Shown here piece after piece: positions 27,656 through 39,617 of a stretch of DNA of 64,000 nucleotides. The notes below the pieces were generated by a model. The model searched no databases. It saw only the letters and a program-made list of their open reading frames with translations, and had not been told where the DNA came from. The stretch lies in NCBI RefSeq assembly GCF_032681285.1, contig NZ_CP136336.1, positions 3,149,001-3,213,000 on the forward strand. The letters are read 5' to 3'. The first letter of the stretch is position 1. Every line of letters starts with the position of its first letter. The position numbers were made by a program, and so were the translations under genes. The DNA is from Piscinibacter gummiphilus. Lineage in GTDB: Bacteria; Pseudomonadota; Gammaproteobacteria; Burkholderiales; Burkholderiaceae_C.

Positions 27656-29491
27656 CTAGAGTATCCCCAAGATGCGCGGCACCGCCGCGAGCAGGCTGCG
27701 CGTGTAGGGGCTCTGCGGCCGGTGCAGCACCTCGTCGGTCGGCCCGGCTTCCTCGATGCGGCCGTGCTGCATCACCACCACCCGGTCGGCGATGTACTCG
27801 ACGACCCCGATGTTGTGCGTGATGAAGAGGTATGACACGCCCAGCTCGCGTTGAAGCTCGCGCAGCAGGTTGAGGATCTGCGCCTGCACCGACACGTCGA
27901 GTGCCGAGGTGGGCTCGTCGCACACGATGAGCCGCGGCTTGAGTGCGAGCGCGCGGGCAATCGCGATGCGCTGCCGCTGGCCACCCGAGAACTCGTGCGG
28001 GTAGCGCTGCAGCGCCTCGCGGCGCAGGCCCACCCGCTCGATGAGCGTGGCCACCTCGTCGCGTCGCGTTTCGGCGGCGAGATCGGGTCGCAGCGACCGA
28101 AGCCCTTCTTCCAGCAGCTCGGCCACGCGCATGCGCGGGTTGAGCGAGCCGAACGGGTCCTGGAAGATCATCTGCACCGAGCGACGCGCCTCGCGCAGCG
28201 CGTCGCCCTGCAACGAGAAGAGGTCGCGCCCGTCGAGCAGCGCGCGGCCTTCGATCTGGGCCTGGCGGCGCAGAAGCTGCACGATGGCCTTGCCGGTGGT
28301 CGTCTTGCCGCAGCCCGATTCGCCGACCAGGGCGACCGTTTCACCCGCGTCAACCTTGAACGACACCTCGCGCACGGCGGTGAAGTGTTGCCCGGCCCGC
28401 TGCAGCAAGCCGGTGCGAATGGGGAAGTGGACCGACAGCTGCTGCACCTCGAGCAGCGGCTGGCCGGCCACGCGTTGCGCCGCGGGCGCAGCTGCGGCGA
28501 CGGGCTGTGGCGGCGGCGCAGGCGTGGGTGTGGCGCCCTCGCGGTAAAGCAGGCAGCGCACCGGGTGATTGCCGCCCGTCTCATACAGCGGGGGCGGCGT
28601 GGTGTGGCACTCGGGCATCACCCGGTCGCAGCGCGGCGCGAAGCGGCAGCCGGTGAAGGCTTGCGACAGCGGCGGCACGCTGCCGCCGATGGCAGCGAGC
28701 TTCTCGCCACGGCGCGCCGCATCGGGCAGCGCGCTCAGCAGCAGCTTCGCGTAAGGGTGTCTCGGCGCACGGAAGAATTCCTCGGCCCACGCCACCTCGA
28801 TGATCTGGCCGGCATACATCAGCGCCACCCGGTCGGCCATGCCGGCGACCACCGCGAGGTCATGCGTGATGAGCAGGAGGCCCATGCCCTTCTCGCGCTG
28901 CAGGTCCTTCAACAGATCGAGGATCTGCTTCTGGATGGTGACGTCGAGCGCCGTGGTCGGCTCGTCGGCCACCAGGAACTCGGGTTCGGCGGCAAGCGCG
29001 ATGGCGATCATCACTCGCTGCTTCTGCCCGCCGGACAGGCGGAACGGGTACTCGTCGATGCGGCGCTCGGGCTCGGGGATGCCCACGCGTCGCAGCCAGT
29101 CGATCGCCTTCGCACGCGCCGCCTCGCCGCGCAGATCGGTGTGCGCCTCGATGGCTTCGACGATCTGGTCGCCCACCCGCATCACCGGGTTGAGGCTGGT
29201 CGCAGGCTCCTGGAAGATCATCCCGATGCGCCCACCACGCACGGCGCGCATGCCGGATTCGGGCAGTGCGAGCACGTCGTCGCCTTCCAGGCTCACCTGG
29301 CCCTGCGTGATGCGGCCGTTCTCGGGGAGGAGGCGCATGAGGGCGAGCGCCGTCATGCTCTTGCCGCAGCCCGATTCGCCGACGAGCGCGAAGGTCTCGC
29401 CACGGCGGATGGTCAGCGCCAGGCCATCGAGCGCCTGGACCAGGCCCTCGTCGGCGGCGAGCGCCACCTTGAGGTCGTCAACCTGCAGCAT
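27656..29491 (-). CDS. peptide ABC transporter ATPase, fused duplicated NBDs (YejF-like)
   Basis: This 611-residue protein has two complete ABC ATPase domains. NBD1 (about 5-265) shows 'ALVGESGCGKSMTALALM' and 'LSGGQKQRVMIAIAL'; its C-terminal oligopeptide-transporter extension has the Cys-rich 'GCRFAPRCDRVMPECH'. NBD2 (about 355-605) shows 'ALVGESGCGKTTTGKAI' and 'FSGGQRQRIAIARALAL'. The ATG at 29491 overlaps the permease gene. The layout is that of E. coli YejF. Confidence 0.95.
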   Translation of the reverse strand: MLQVDDLKVALAADEGLVQALDGLALTIRRGETFALVGESGCGKSMTALALMRLLPENGRITQGQVSLEGDDVLALPESGMRAVRGGRIGMIFQEPATSLNPVMRVGDQIVEAIEAHTDLRGEAARAKAIDWLRRVGIPEPERRIDEYPFRLSGGQKQRVMIAIALAAEPEFLVADEPTTALDVTIQKQILDLLKDLQREKGMGLLLITHDLAVVAGMADRVALMYAGQIIEVAWAEEFFRAPRHPYAKLLLSALPDAARRGEKLAAIGGSVPPLSQAFTGCRFAPRCDRVMPECHTTPPPLYETGGNHPVRCLLYREGATPTPAPPPQPVAAAAPAAQRVAGQPLLEVQQLSVHFPIRTGLLQRAGQHFTAVREVSFKVDAGETVALVGESGCGKTTTGKAIVQLLRRQAQIEGRALLDGRDLFSLQGDALREARRSVQMIFQDPFGSLNPRMRVAELLEEGLRSLRPDLAAETRRDEVATLIERVGLRREALQRYPHEFSGGQRQRIAIARALALKPRLIVCDEPTSALDVSVQAQILNLLRELQRELGVSYLFITHNIGVVEYIADRVVVMQHGRIEEAGPTDEVLHRPQSPYTRSLLAAVPRILGIL

Positions 29492-30914
29492 GTTTTCCGG
29501 CCTTGAGTCGTGGGCGGAAGTTGCGGGCGCGCGGGTCGAACGCATCACGCACCCCATCGGCGAAGAGGTTGGCCGACAGCACCAGCGTGACCATGAACAC
29601 GAAGGCGGCGGCGAACGACCACCACACGGTGGGCTCGCGGTTCATCTCGTTGCGCGCGAGATTGATCATGCCGCCGAAGCTGCTGGTCCCGGGGTCGACC
29701 CCGACGCCCACGTAGGTGAGCACCGCTTCGTAGAGGATGAGGTCCGAGAACGCCAGCACCGTGGTGATGAGCACCAGGTGCATCACGTTGGGCAGGATGT
29801 GGCGCGCCATGATGCGTGTATCGCTCACGCCGAACGCGGTGGCGGCCTGCACGTATTCGAGCTCGCGCAGCTTGAGCGTCTCGCCGCGCACCAGCCGGCA
29901 CAGCGTGGCCCAGCCGGTCACGCCGAGCACGATGCACAGGAGCAGGATCTTGAGGTCGGAGCGCTCGGCGCCGGTCTCGAACATCTCGGGGTTCTTGTCG
30001 AGGAAGACCTGCACCATCAGCACGCAGGCGGCGATGAGCAGCACGTTGGGCACCGAGCTGAGCGTGGTGTAGAGGTACTGGATGACTTCATCGACCCAGC
30101 CCTTGAAGTAACCCGCGAGGATGCCCAGCACCACCGCCAGCGGCAGCGTGGCCAAGGTCGACAGGCCCCCGATCACGAACGCGGTGCGCACGCTCTTGAG
30201 CGCCTGGTACAGCACGCCGTTGCCGGTGCGGTCGGTGCCGAACACGTGGTAGTGGTTCATCAGCGCGACCAGCACGCCGCCGAGCAGGCACACCACCGCG
30301 AGCGTGGCGGCGGTGGCGCGCAGCGGGTAGCGGGTGCGGTCGGAGGCGATGTCTCGCAGGGCCTGCGCGACGCCGCCATGCGCGCGGCGCAGCACCGTGG
30401 CCACGGCCAGCAGGAGAAGCGCGAACACCGCCGCGCCGCCGAGCAGGCCGAAGATCACACGACGCGCCACGTCACCCGACCACTCGGTCGCCGGGTCCTG
30501 CAGATGCGCCCCGCCGAACTTGAGCCGCGGGTACTGCCGCACCGTCTGGCCATCGACGTTCACGCTCTCCTTGCTGATGCCATGCGTGCCGAGCGGCGCC
30601 GAGTAGGTGGCCTCGCGCATCTCGATCTGGCGTGCCAGCACCACGTCGAGCAAGGACATGGTGCGCGTGTCGTAGTAGACCTGCCCGCCCTGCGGCGGCA
30701 GCGCGCGGCGGAAATGCACGCTGTCGAGCGCCGTCACGAGCCCGAAGAGCACCAGCAGCACACCCGCACTCAAGGCCGCCGGGTCGAGCATCACCTTCTT
30801 CCAGTTCGCCTGCAGCGTGGGCTGGCGCCGCACGTGCCAGACGTAGGCGGCCAGCGCCAACGCCAGCACGTAGAGCGCCACGTCGGTCCAGAGGAAAACC
30901 AGCTTGAAGCCCAT
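29478..30914 (-). CDS. peptide ABC transporter permease (OppC/YejE-like)
   Basis: This 478-residue inner-membrane permease is longer than E. coli YejE (341). The N-terminal half has extra TM segments and a periplasmic region, and the C-terminal half holds the binding-protein-dependent transport domain with the EAA loop 'EYVQAATAFGVSDTRIMARH' and the OppC signature 'GVGVDPGTSSFGGMINLAR'. It overlaps the ATPase gene and begins 7 bp after the other permease. Confidence 0.93.
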   Translation of the reverse strand: MGFKLVFLWTDVALYVLALALAAYVWHVRRQPTLQANWKKVMLDPAALSAGVLLVLFGLVTALDSVHFRRALPPQGGQVYYDTRTMSLLDVVLARQIEMREATYSAPLGTHGISKESVNVDGQTVRQYPRLKFGGAHLQDPATEWSGDVARRVIFGLLGGAAVFALLLLAVATVLRRAHGGVAQALRDIASDRTRYPLRATAATLAVVCLLGGVLVALMNHYHVFGTDRTGNGVLYQALKSVRTAFVIGGLSTLATLPLAVVLGILAGYFKGWVDEVIQYLYTTLSSVPNVLLIAACVLMVQVFLDKNPEMFETGAERSDLKILLLCIVLGVTGWATLCRLVRGETLKLRELEYVQAATAFGVSDTRIMARHILPNVMHLVLITTVLAFSDLILYEAVLTYVGVGVDPGTSSFGGMINLARNEMNREPTVWWSFAAAFVFMVTLVLSANLFADGVRDAFDPRARNFRPRLKAGKHAAG

Positions 30915-30921
30915 GATGCGT

Positions 30922-31905
30922 TCAGGTGAGCCGCACGCGCGGGTCGACCCAGGTGTAGGCCAGGTCGATCAGCACGTTGCTCGCGATGTAGAGCGCAGCG
31001 CCAAGGAAGACCATCGAGCGCACGATGGCGAAGTCCTGCCCCGAGATGGCTTCGATGACGAAAGTGCCAAGGCCCGGAATGCCGAAGAAGCTCTCGAACA
31101 CCAGACTGCCGAGAAACACATACGGCAGGTAGGAACCGGCGCTCGTGATGATCGGGATAAGCGCGTTGCGCAGCACGTGGCGCAGCAGCACCCAGTGCTC
31201 GGCGATGCCCTTGGCGCGCGCGGTGCGCACGTAGTCCTTGCCGACCTCTTCGAGCAGCATCGCGCGGTAGAGCCGCGCCTCGCCACCCAGGCGCGCCAGC
31301 AAGGACAGGAAGACCGGCAGCAGCAGGAATTTCACCGCGTCCAGCCCCGGCGCATAGCCCGAGATCGGCACCAGCCGCAACACCCGCGCAAACAGGTACT
31401 GTCCGACGATGATGTAGAAGAGCGCCGAGATCGACAGCATCAGCACGCACAGCACCACGCCCCAGAAGTCGATGCGCGAGTGCCGGAAGAAGACCAGCAG
31501 CACCGCCATGCCCGTGCTGAAGATGAGCTGCAGGATGAACACCGGCACCGCCAGCTGCAGGCTCACGCCCATGCGCACCTTGATCTCGTGACCGATGTCG
31601 ACCGCGTTGCGTGCATCCGACCGCCCGAACTCGAGCGCCATCAGCGAGACCGAGCGCTCCCACACGATGGTCTGCGTGAGCTTCTCGCGGCCCTGCGCCT
31701 TGTCGTTCCAGTAGAGCGGCTTGTCGTAGCCGCGCTCGGCCTTCCACTTGTCGATCTGCTCCTGCGTGACGCGCTTGCCGCCGATGTTGAGCCGCGCCAT
31801 GTCGTCTGGCGTGTTGACGGTGAAGAAGAGGAAGAACGTAAGCAGGTTGACCCCGACGAGGATCAGCAGCGCATAGCCCAGGCGGCGCAGCAGGTAGCTC
31901 GTCAT
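30922..31905 (-). CDS. peptide ABC transporter permease (OppB/YejB-like)
   Basis: This 327-residue permease begins 'MTSYLLRRLGYALLILVGVN', the usual DppB/OppB first TM segment. It continues with 'AVLLVFFRHSRIDFWGVVLC' and the EAA loop 'DYVRTARAKGIAEHWVLLRH', ending in 'GAALYIASNVLIDLAYTWVD'. The ATG at 31905 overlaps the stop of the binding-protein gene. It acts with the OppC-like partner. Confidence 0.93.
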   Translation of the reverse strand: MTSYLLRRLGYALLILVGVNLLTFFLFFTVNTPDDMARLNIGGKRVTQEQIDKWKAERGYDKPLYWNDKAQGREKLTQTIVWERSVSLMALEFGRSDARNAVDIGHEIKVRMGVSLQLAVPVFILQLIFSTGMAVLLVFFRHSRIDFWGVVLCVLMLSISALFYIIVGQYLFARVLRLVPISGYAPGLDAVKFLLLPVFLSLLARLGGEARLYRAMLLEEVGKDYVRTARAKGIAEHWVLLRHVLRNALIPIITSAGSYLPYVFLGSLVFESFFGIPGLGTFVIEAISGQDFAIVRSMVFLGAALYIASNVLIDLAYTWVDPRVRLT

Positions 31906-34142
31906 GCTGCGCGCACCTGAGGTTTGGCCGTGCGCTGCTCGCGCAGGCAGTAGCTGCGCCGGGCGATCCAGCCCAGCCACACCAGAAGCGGCACCGCGGC
32001 GAGCACCGGCCACCAGACCGGGTGGTTCCACTCGGCCTGTGCCTTGGCCCGCGCGCCTGCGTCGACGCGGTAGTACTTGGCGAGGTCACGCACCACGATG
32101 GTCGGCTTGCCGTTGTGCACCCAAGACTGGAAGGCCAGGCCCACGTAGGGGAAGTAGCCCCAGGCCCAAGGCGCGTCTTGCTGAGAGATGGCAACCATGC
32201 GGTCGATCACCTTCTGCTTCTCGGGCCCGTCGTCGAGCGTCTGCAGCTGCTCGTAGAGGCGGTCGTATTCGGCGTTCTCGTAGTTGGCCGCGTTCTCGCC
32301 CTCGTGCTTCACCTTGCCGTTGGGGCCGTAGAGCAGGAAGAGGAAGTTCTCGGCATCAGGGTAGTCGGCGAGCCAGCCCCACCAGAAGATCTGGTGCGTG
32401 CCCTTGTGCACCTTGTCCTGGAACTGGTTGTAGTCGGTCGCGCGGATCTCGAGCTGGATGTCGATCTTGGCGAACTGGCGCACCATCCAGTCGAGCTCGG
32501 CCTTGATCTCGGGCGTGGGCGCGCGCTGGAAGTCGTAGTTCAGCACCAGCGGGCGGCCGGTCTTGGCATCGCGCCCGCCTGGGTAGCCGGCTTCGGCCAT
32601 CAGCGCCCTTGCGTCTTCGATCGGGCGGCGCACGACCTTGCCGTCGACCATCTTGTGCGTCACCGGGTTCATGCCTTCCACCGTGCCGTGGCGACCGCCA
32701 AACACGCCCGGCGGCACCACGCTGTGCGCCGCCTCGCCACCCTTGTTGCGGAAGATGCGGCCGTAGCCCTCTTCCCAGTCGATGGCGATCGAGATGGCCT
32801 GGCGCAGCTTGCGGTTGCGCACCTGCTGCGCTGGCGTGTCGCCCTTGCCCACCACCGGGTCGAGCCAGTTGAAGCCGAGGTACCAGTTGTTGATGTCAGT
32901 GGTGATGGGGAAACGGTAGCCGCGCTGCTCGTACTCCTGCCGCACCGCATCGGAGTCTTCCATGTCGACGCGGAAGTCGATGCCCCACTCGGGCCGCTCG
33001 ATTTCGGGCACGTCGAGGTAGCCCTGCTTGAACTTCTGCTTGCGCGGCACCTTCTCCTTCTCGATGGTGGAAACGATCTTGTCCACGAAAGGCATGGGCT
33101 TGCCGCAGTCGTCGAGCAGGCCCGCCTCCTTGTCGCCGGGCATGCCCTCGCACGGATAGGGCTCGCCCCGGTAGTTGGGGTTGCGCTTCAAGACGTGGCG
33201 GCGATCCTGCACATACTCGGCCATCATGAAGGGGCCCGTGCCCACCGGCCACTGGTTCCACGACAGGCTGTTGCCCGCCATGCCGGGGCGTGCGTAGAAG
33301 GCGTCGGCCTCCCAGGGCACCGGGGCGGTGAAGGTCATCGCGAGCCAGTATTTCCACTGCGGGTACTTGCCCTTGATGCGGATGCGCAAGGTGTACTTGT
33401 CGAGCGCGGTCACGCCTTCGAGCGGCCACTGGCGGAAGTCGAGAAAAGGCTTGTCTTGCGATGAGGCCGGCAGGCCGGCGCGCAGCTTCGCGTCTTCGGC
33501 GCGCACCAGGGCGCCGTATTCCTTGAGGCCGAGGATGTAGGCCGAGAAGGTGGCGAACACCGGCGCCTCAATGCGTGGCGTGGCGTGGCGCTTGAAGGCG
33601 TAGACGTAATCGTCGGCCACCAGCTCGCGCGTGCCGGTCTTCTCGAAGTCGAAGGGCGAGCGCTTGTCGCCCAGCTGCTCGCGCGTGAGCTGGTGGTAGA
33701 GGTAGCGGCCCTGCTCGTCTTTCGCGAACGCGGGGTGCGGCGCGTAGAGGATGCCCGGCTTGATCTTGATGTCGTACACGCTCTCGGCGATCTGCGCGGC
33801 GGGCGCGTCGGCCGGCAGCGGTTTGCGGTCGGCCGACAGGTACACCGGCTGCACCACCGCCTCGGCCGCCTTCGGGATCAGCTCGTAGGGCCGCTTGAGG
33901 TAGTGGTACCCGTAGAGCGGCTCGTAGATCGAATAGGTGTAGGGCGTCTCGGGGTTGCTGTACGACGCGGTGGGGTCGAGGTAGCGTGGGGACCGCTCGT
34001 CGAACGAGTTGAAGAGCGTGTTTTCCTTCTCAGCGCCTGCGGGATACGGGCTGTTGTTGCAGCCGCCGAGCAGGGCCACCACGAGACCTGGCCCGACACA
34101 CAGCGCGAGCGAGATCCGGCGTGCGAGGCAGCGTGGTTGCAT
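31902..34142 (-). CDS. peptide ABC transporter binding lipoprotein (YejA/OppA class)
   Basis: This 746-residue substrate-binding protein is larger than OppA or YejA. The N-terminal lipobox 'ALLGGC' (Cys about residue 28) makes it a lipoprotein. The SBP_bac_5 fold is seen in 'YEPLYGYHYLKRPYELIPK', 'TGPFMMAEYVQDRRHVLKRN' and 'HQIFWWGWLADYPDAENFL'. A C-terminal TM helix ('WWPVLAAVPLLVWLGWIARR', about 705-725) is unusual and may anchor it to the inner membrane. The order binding protein, permease, permease, ATPase equals yejABEF. Confidence 0.92.
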   Translation of the reverse strand: MQPRCLARRISLALCVGPGLVVALLGGCNNSPYPAGAEKENTLFNSFDERSPRYLDPTASYSNPETPYTYSIYEPLYGYHYLKRPYELIPKAAEAVVQPVYLSADRKPLPADAPAAQIAESVYDIKIKPGILYAPHPAFAKDEQGRYLYHQLTREQLGDKRSPFDFEKTGTRELVADDYVYAFKRHATPRIEAPVFATFSAYILGLKEYGALVRAEDAKLRAGLPASSQDKPFLDFRQWPLEGVTALDKYTLRIRIKGKYPQWKYWLAMTFTAPVPWEADAFYARPGMAGNSLSWNQWPVGTGPFMMAEYVQDRRHVLKRNPNYRGEPYPCEGMPGDKEAGLLDDCGKPMPFVDKIVSTIEKEKVPRKQKFKQGYLDVPEIERPEWGIDFRVDMEDSDAVRQEYEQRGYRFPITTDINNWYLGFNWLDPVVGKGDTPAQQVRNRKLRQAISIAIDWEEGYGRIFRNKGGEAAHSVVPPGVFGGRHGTVEGMNPVTHKMVDGKVVRRPIEDARALMAEAGYPGGRDAKTGRPLVLNYDFQRAPTPEIKAELDWMVRQFAKIDIQLEIRATDYNQFQDKVHKGTHQIFWWGWLADYPDAENFLFLLYGPNGKVKHEGENAANYENAEYDRLYEQLQTLDDGPEKQKVIDRMVAISQQDAPWAWGYFPYVGLAFQSWVHNGKPTIVVRDLAKYYRVDAGARAKAQAEWNHPVWWPVLAAVPLLVWLGWIARRSYCLREQRTAKPQVRAA

Positions 34143-34154
34143 GGGTGCAAGGCG

Positions 34155-36980
<2,826 letters not shown>

Positions 36981-36995
<15 letters not shown>

Positions 36996-37583
36996 TGCGC
37001 CCTGCAAGGGCCAGCGTGCGAGCGGCACGTGGCGCGCTTGGCCGATCAGGCTGTCGACCAGCGCGAAATCGTTCACCCGCCACACGATAGGCCCTACCGG
37101 CTGCGGCGGCAAAAGCTGGCCGTCATACAACAAGGTGACGTGCGGCGTGAACGTGTCGTCGACGAGCTCGCCGAGGCCTTGTCGCACAAGCGCCTCGCTC
37201 AGGCCGCGGCGAAAGTCCATCAGCGCGGCCAGCCCCGCCTCGCTACCGCGCAGCACGAAGGGCCGCTTGCGCGGGCGCCCAGGGAAGCTCACGGCCTGAT
37301 CGAAGACCACGTCGAACGGGGCGAAGCGCAGCGCCGAGGCCGCTGCAGCCAGCCCATCCACCAGCGCGTGCGGCAAGCCGACGTGATCGCCGAAGAAATG
37401 CAGCGTGACGTGAAAGCGCGAGGTGGCGAGCGGCCGTCCCTTGAGGCCGTGCTCGGCCTTCAGGCGATTCGCGAGCTCGGCAATGGCCGCCGCGGCAGGC
37501 GCGTCAGGCAGCAGTGCGAAGAAGAGCCGGTCGGTCGGCCGCCTGGGCGGCTCGGTACTCGGCGAAAGCGGATGTTCGGCCAT
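36981..37583 (-). CDS. thpR: RNA 2',3'-cyclic phosphodiesterase (2'-5' RNA ligase family)
   Basis: This 200-residue 2H phosphoesterase opens 2',3'-cyclic phosphates on RNA. Both HxTL motifs are present: 'RFHVTLHFFGDHV' (His58) and 'FTPHVTLLYDGQ' (about residue 150). 'RLFFALLPDAPAAAAI' is the usual N-terminus. The ATG at 37583 was chosen; the frame is open further upstream without family resemblance. Confidence 0.92.
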
Positions 37584-37663
37584 GCACTCGCTTACGGCGT
37601 TGAAGCGTGCGATGACGGTATCACGCGGCGCCCGCTCGGGCTGCCCCAACCGGAGGCCGCCAT

Positions 37664-38092
37664 CTACGTTGGCACTACCCAATCGAACACGACGTCCTGA
37701 ATGCCCTGCAGCAGAACCTTGCGGCCAAGCGCCGGCAGCTGCTCTCTCCCTTCGACGATGCTCAGAAAATGGTTGCCTGCCAACGGCCCCATCTTGCTGG
37801 CAAAACTGCAGGCGCCGTAGGCGATCAACAGTTCCGTTTCGCTGAAGCCTCCCGGGTAGAACAGCACGTCACCTGCCGACGGGTGGCTGGTGTGGTTCTC
37901 GTAACCCACGCCCAGCTGGAAGTCGCCCAGCGGGACCCACACCGCTTCACCGCTCCATCGCACATGGATGATCCTCTGCCGATAAGGCAGCAGCTTGGCG
38001 AAGGCCGCAAAGGTGGCCGGCGCATCGGGGTGGGCCTCGGCGACAAAGCGGTACCCCGCAGCGACGATCTGCAGACGTTGCGGCAGGCTCAT
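37664..38092 (-). CDS. DUF3830 cyclophilin-like protein
   Basis: This 142-residue protein has the DUF3830 pattern: 'LPYRQRIIHVRWSGEAVWVP', 'NHTSHPSAGDVLFYPGGFSE', 'LIAYGACSFASKMGPLAGNH'. The fold is cyclophilin-like, but the family occurs with amidases and hydantoin/pyrimidine enzymes rather than in protein folding. Its ATG overlaps the hydantoinase stop, so it is a coupled member of the catabolic operon. Its reaction is unknown. Confidence 0.83.
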   Translation of the reverse strand: MSLPQRLQIVAAGYRFVAEAHPDAPATFAAFAKLLPYRQRIIHVRWSGEAVWVPLGDFQLGVGYENHTSHPSAGDVLFYPGGFSETELLIAYGACSFASKMGPLAGNHFLSIVEGREQLPALGRKVLLQGIQDVVFDWVVPT

Positions 38093-39555
38093 GCGTCCAT
38101 CTCCACCCAGCGCCGCCAGCTCTGCTCGCGCGGACGTGGGCGTGCCGCCTCCGGACGTTCGCAGTGCAGGAACTGGCCCGCACCGGCGCGGCCGAGGAAC
38201 CTTTTGCCGTCCCAGACCACCTCGCCGCGCAGCAGCGTCATCGCGGGCCATGCCTGCAGTTCGCGGCCTTCGTACGGCGTGTAGTCGGCGGCGTGGTGCA
38301 GCGCCTCGTTGCGGATGGTGTAGGGCATGCCCGTGTCCCAGACCACGAGGTCGGCGTCGCTGCCGACGGCAATGGTGCCCTTGCGCGGGTACAGGCCATA
38401 CAGGCGCGCCGCGTTGGTGGCGGTGAGTGCGACGAACTGCTGGAGGGTGAGGCGCCCGGTGAGCACGCCTTCCGAGAACAGCAGGCCCATGCGCGTCTCG
38501 ATGCCGGGCACGCCGTTGGGGATGTAAGGGAACTCCGGTTCCCTGCCGCCCAGGCGCTTGCCGCCTGCGTCGTTGTCGTAATTGAAGGGCGCGTGGTCCG
38601 ACGAGAGCACGGTGAACAGGCCATCGGCCAGGCCGTCCCAGATCACCTGCTGGTTGGCCTTGTCGCGCGGCGGCGGGCTGCACACGCAGCGTGCGCCGTG
38701 GAAGCCCGGCAGGGCCAGGTCGTCCTGCGTGAGGAAGAGGTACTGCGGGCAGGTTTCGGCAAACACGTTGAGCCCCTTGCCGCGCGCCCAGCGGATCTGC
38801 TCCACCGCCTCGGCACCCGACACGTGCACCAGCAGGATGGGCACGTCGACCAGCTCGGCGAGCGTGATGGCACGGTGCGTGGCCTCGCGCTCCACCGGCG
38901 AGGGGCGCGACAGGCCGTGGAAGCGCGGCGCCGTCTTCCCCACCGCCAGCAGGCGCTCGGTGAGGTAGGTGATGGCGTCGGTGTTCTCGGCGTGGACCAT
39001 CACCATCGCGCCATGCAGGCGCGCCACCTCCAGCAGCTCGAGGATCTGCCGGTCGTCGAGCTTCATGTCCTCGTAGGTCATGTAGAGCTTGAACGAGGTG
39101 TAGCCCTTGTCGATGAGCGAAGGCAGTTCTTCGCTCATCACCATCGGCGTGGGGTCGCTCACGATCAGGTGGAAGGCGTAGTCGACGCTCGCCTTGCCCT
39201 CGGCACGGCGGTGGTAGTCGTCGACCGCCGCCTGCACGCCCTGCCCCTTCTGCTGCGCCGCGAACGGAATCACGGTCGTAGTGCCACCGCAGGCCGCCGA
39301 GCGGGTGCCGGTCTCGAAGTCGTCTGCCATGCGCACGGGCGGCAGCATCGGCTGGTCGATGTGACAGTGCGAGTCGACACCGCCGGGGGTGACGAAGCGG
39401 CCGGCGGCATCGATCTCGCGGGTGTTGGGGCCGGCCTGCAGGCTTTCACCCAGCGCAGTGATGCGCCCGCCGGTGATGCCGATGTCGCAGCGGAAGAGGT
39501 CGGCGGCGGTGGCGGCCTGCGCATTGCGCACGATCAGGTCGAAGGCGGTGCTCAT
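38089..39555 (-). CDS. dihydropyrimidinase / D-hydantoinase
   Basis: This cytosolic binuclear zinc amidohydrolase opens dihydropyrimidine or 5-substituted hydantoin rings. The 488 residues show the metal motif 'GGVDSHCHIDQPM' (HxH, about 59-61), the carboxylated Lys in 'YTSFKLYMTYED' (about residue 150), 'MVHAENTDA', 'VHVSGAEAVEQI' and the last metal Asp in 'VLSSDHAPFNYD'. A strong GGAGG lies 8 bases before the ATG. It lies between an Asp/Glu-type racemase and a DUF3830 gene. The natural substrate is not determined by sequence. Confidence 0.92.
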   Translation of the reverse strand: MSTAFDLIVRNAQAATAADLFRCDIGITGGRITALGESLQAGPNTREIDAAGRFVTPGGVDSHCHIDQPMLPPVRMADDFETGTRSAACGGTTTVIPFAAQQKGQGVQAAVDDYHRRAEGKASVDYAFHLIVSDPTPMVMSEELPSLIDKGYTSFKLYMTYEDMKLDDRQILELLEVARLHGAMVMVHAENTDAITYLTERLLAVGKTAPRFHGLSRPSPVEREATHRAITLAELVDVPILLVHVSGAEAVEQIRWARGKGLNVFAETCPQYLFLTQDDLALPGFHGARCVCSPPPRDKANQQVIWDGLADGLFTVLSSDHAPFNYDNDAGGKRLGGREPEFPYIPNGVPGIETRMGLLFSEGVLTGRLTLQQFVALTATNAARLYGLYPRKGTIAVGSDADLVVWDTGMPYTIRNEALHHAADYTPYEGRELQAWPAMTLLRGEVVWDGKRFLGRAGAGQFLHCERPEAARPRPREQSWRRWVEMDA

Positions 39556-39617
39556 TGGGAAACCTCCGTGCTCCGCACTGCGGTGCGAGCCCCTTCGGGC
39601 GGCCGTGCGGTGCTCAT
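39552..39617 (-). CDS. 21-codon mini-ORF bridging the racemase and hydantoinase
   Basis: An ATG at 39617 overlaps the racemase stop, and the TGA of this ORF overlaps the hydantoinase ATG (ATGA at both ends). The peptide starts MSTARPPEGARTAVRS. The DNA contains repeated GCACCGC units and short inverted repeats, so it may be a dispersed intergenic element that happens to be open. It could couple translation of the two enzymes; the peptide is probably not functional. Confidence 0.25.
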   Translation of the reverse strand: MSTARPPEGARTAVRSTEVSQ

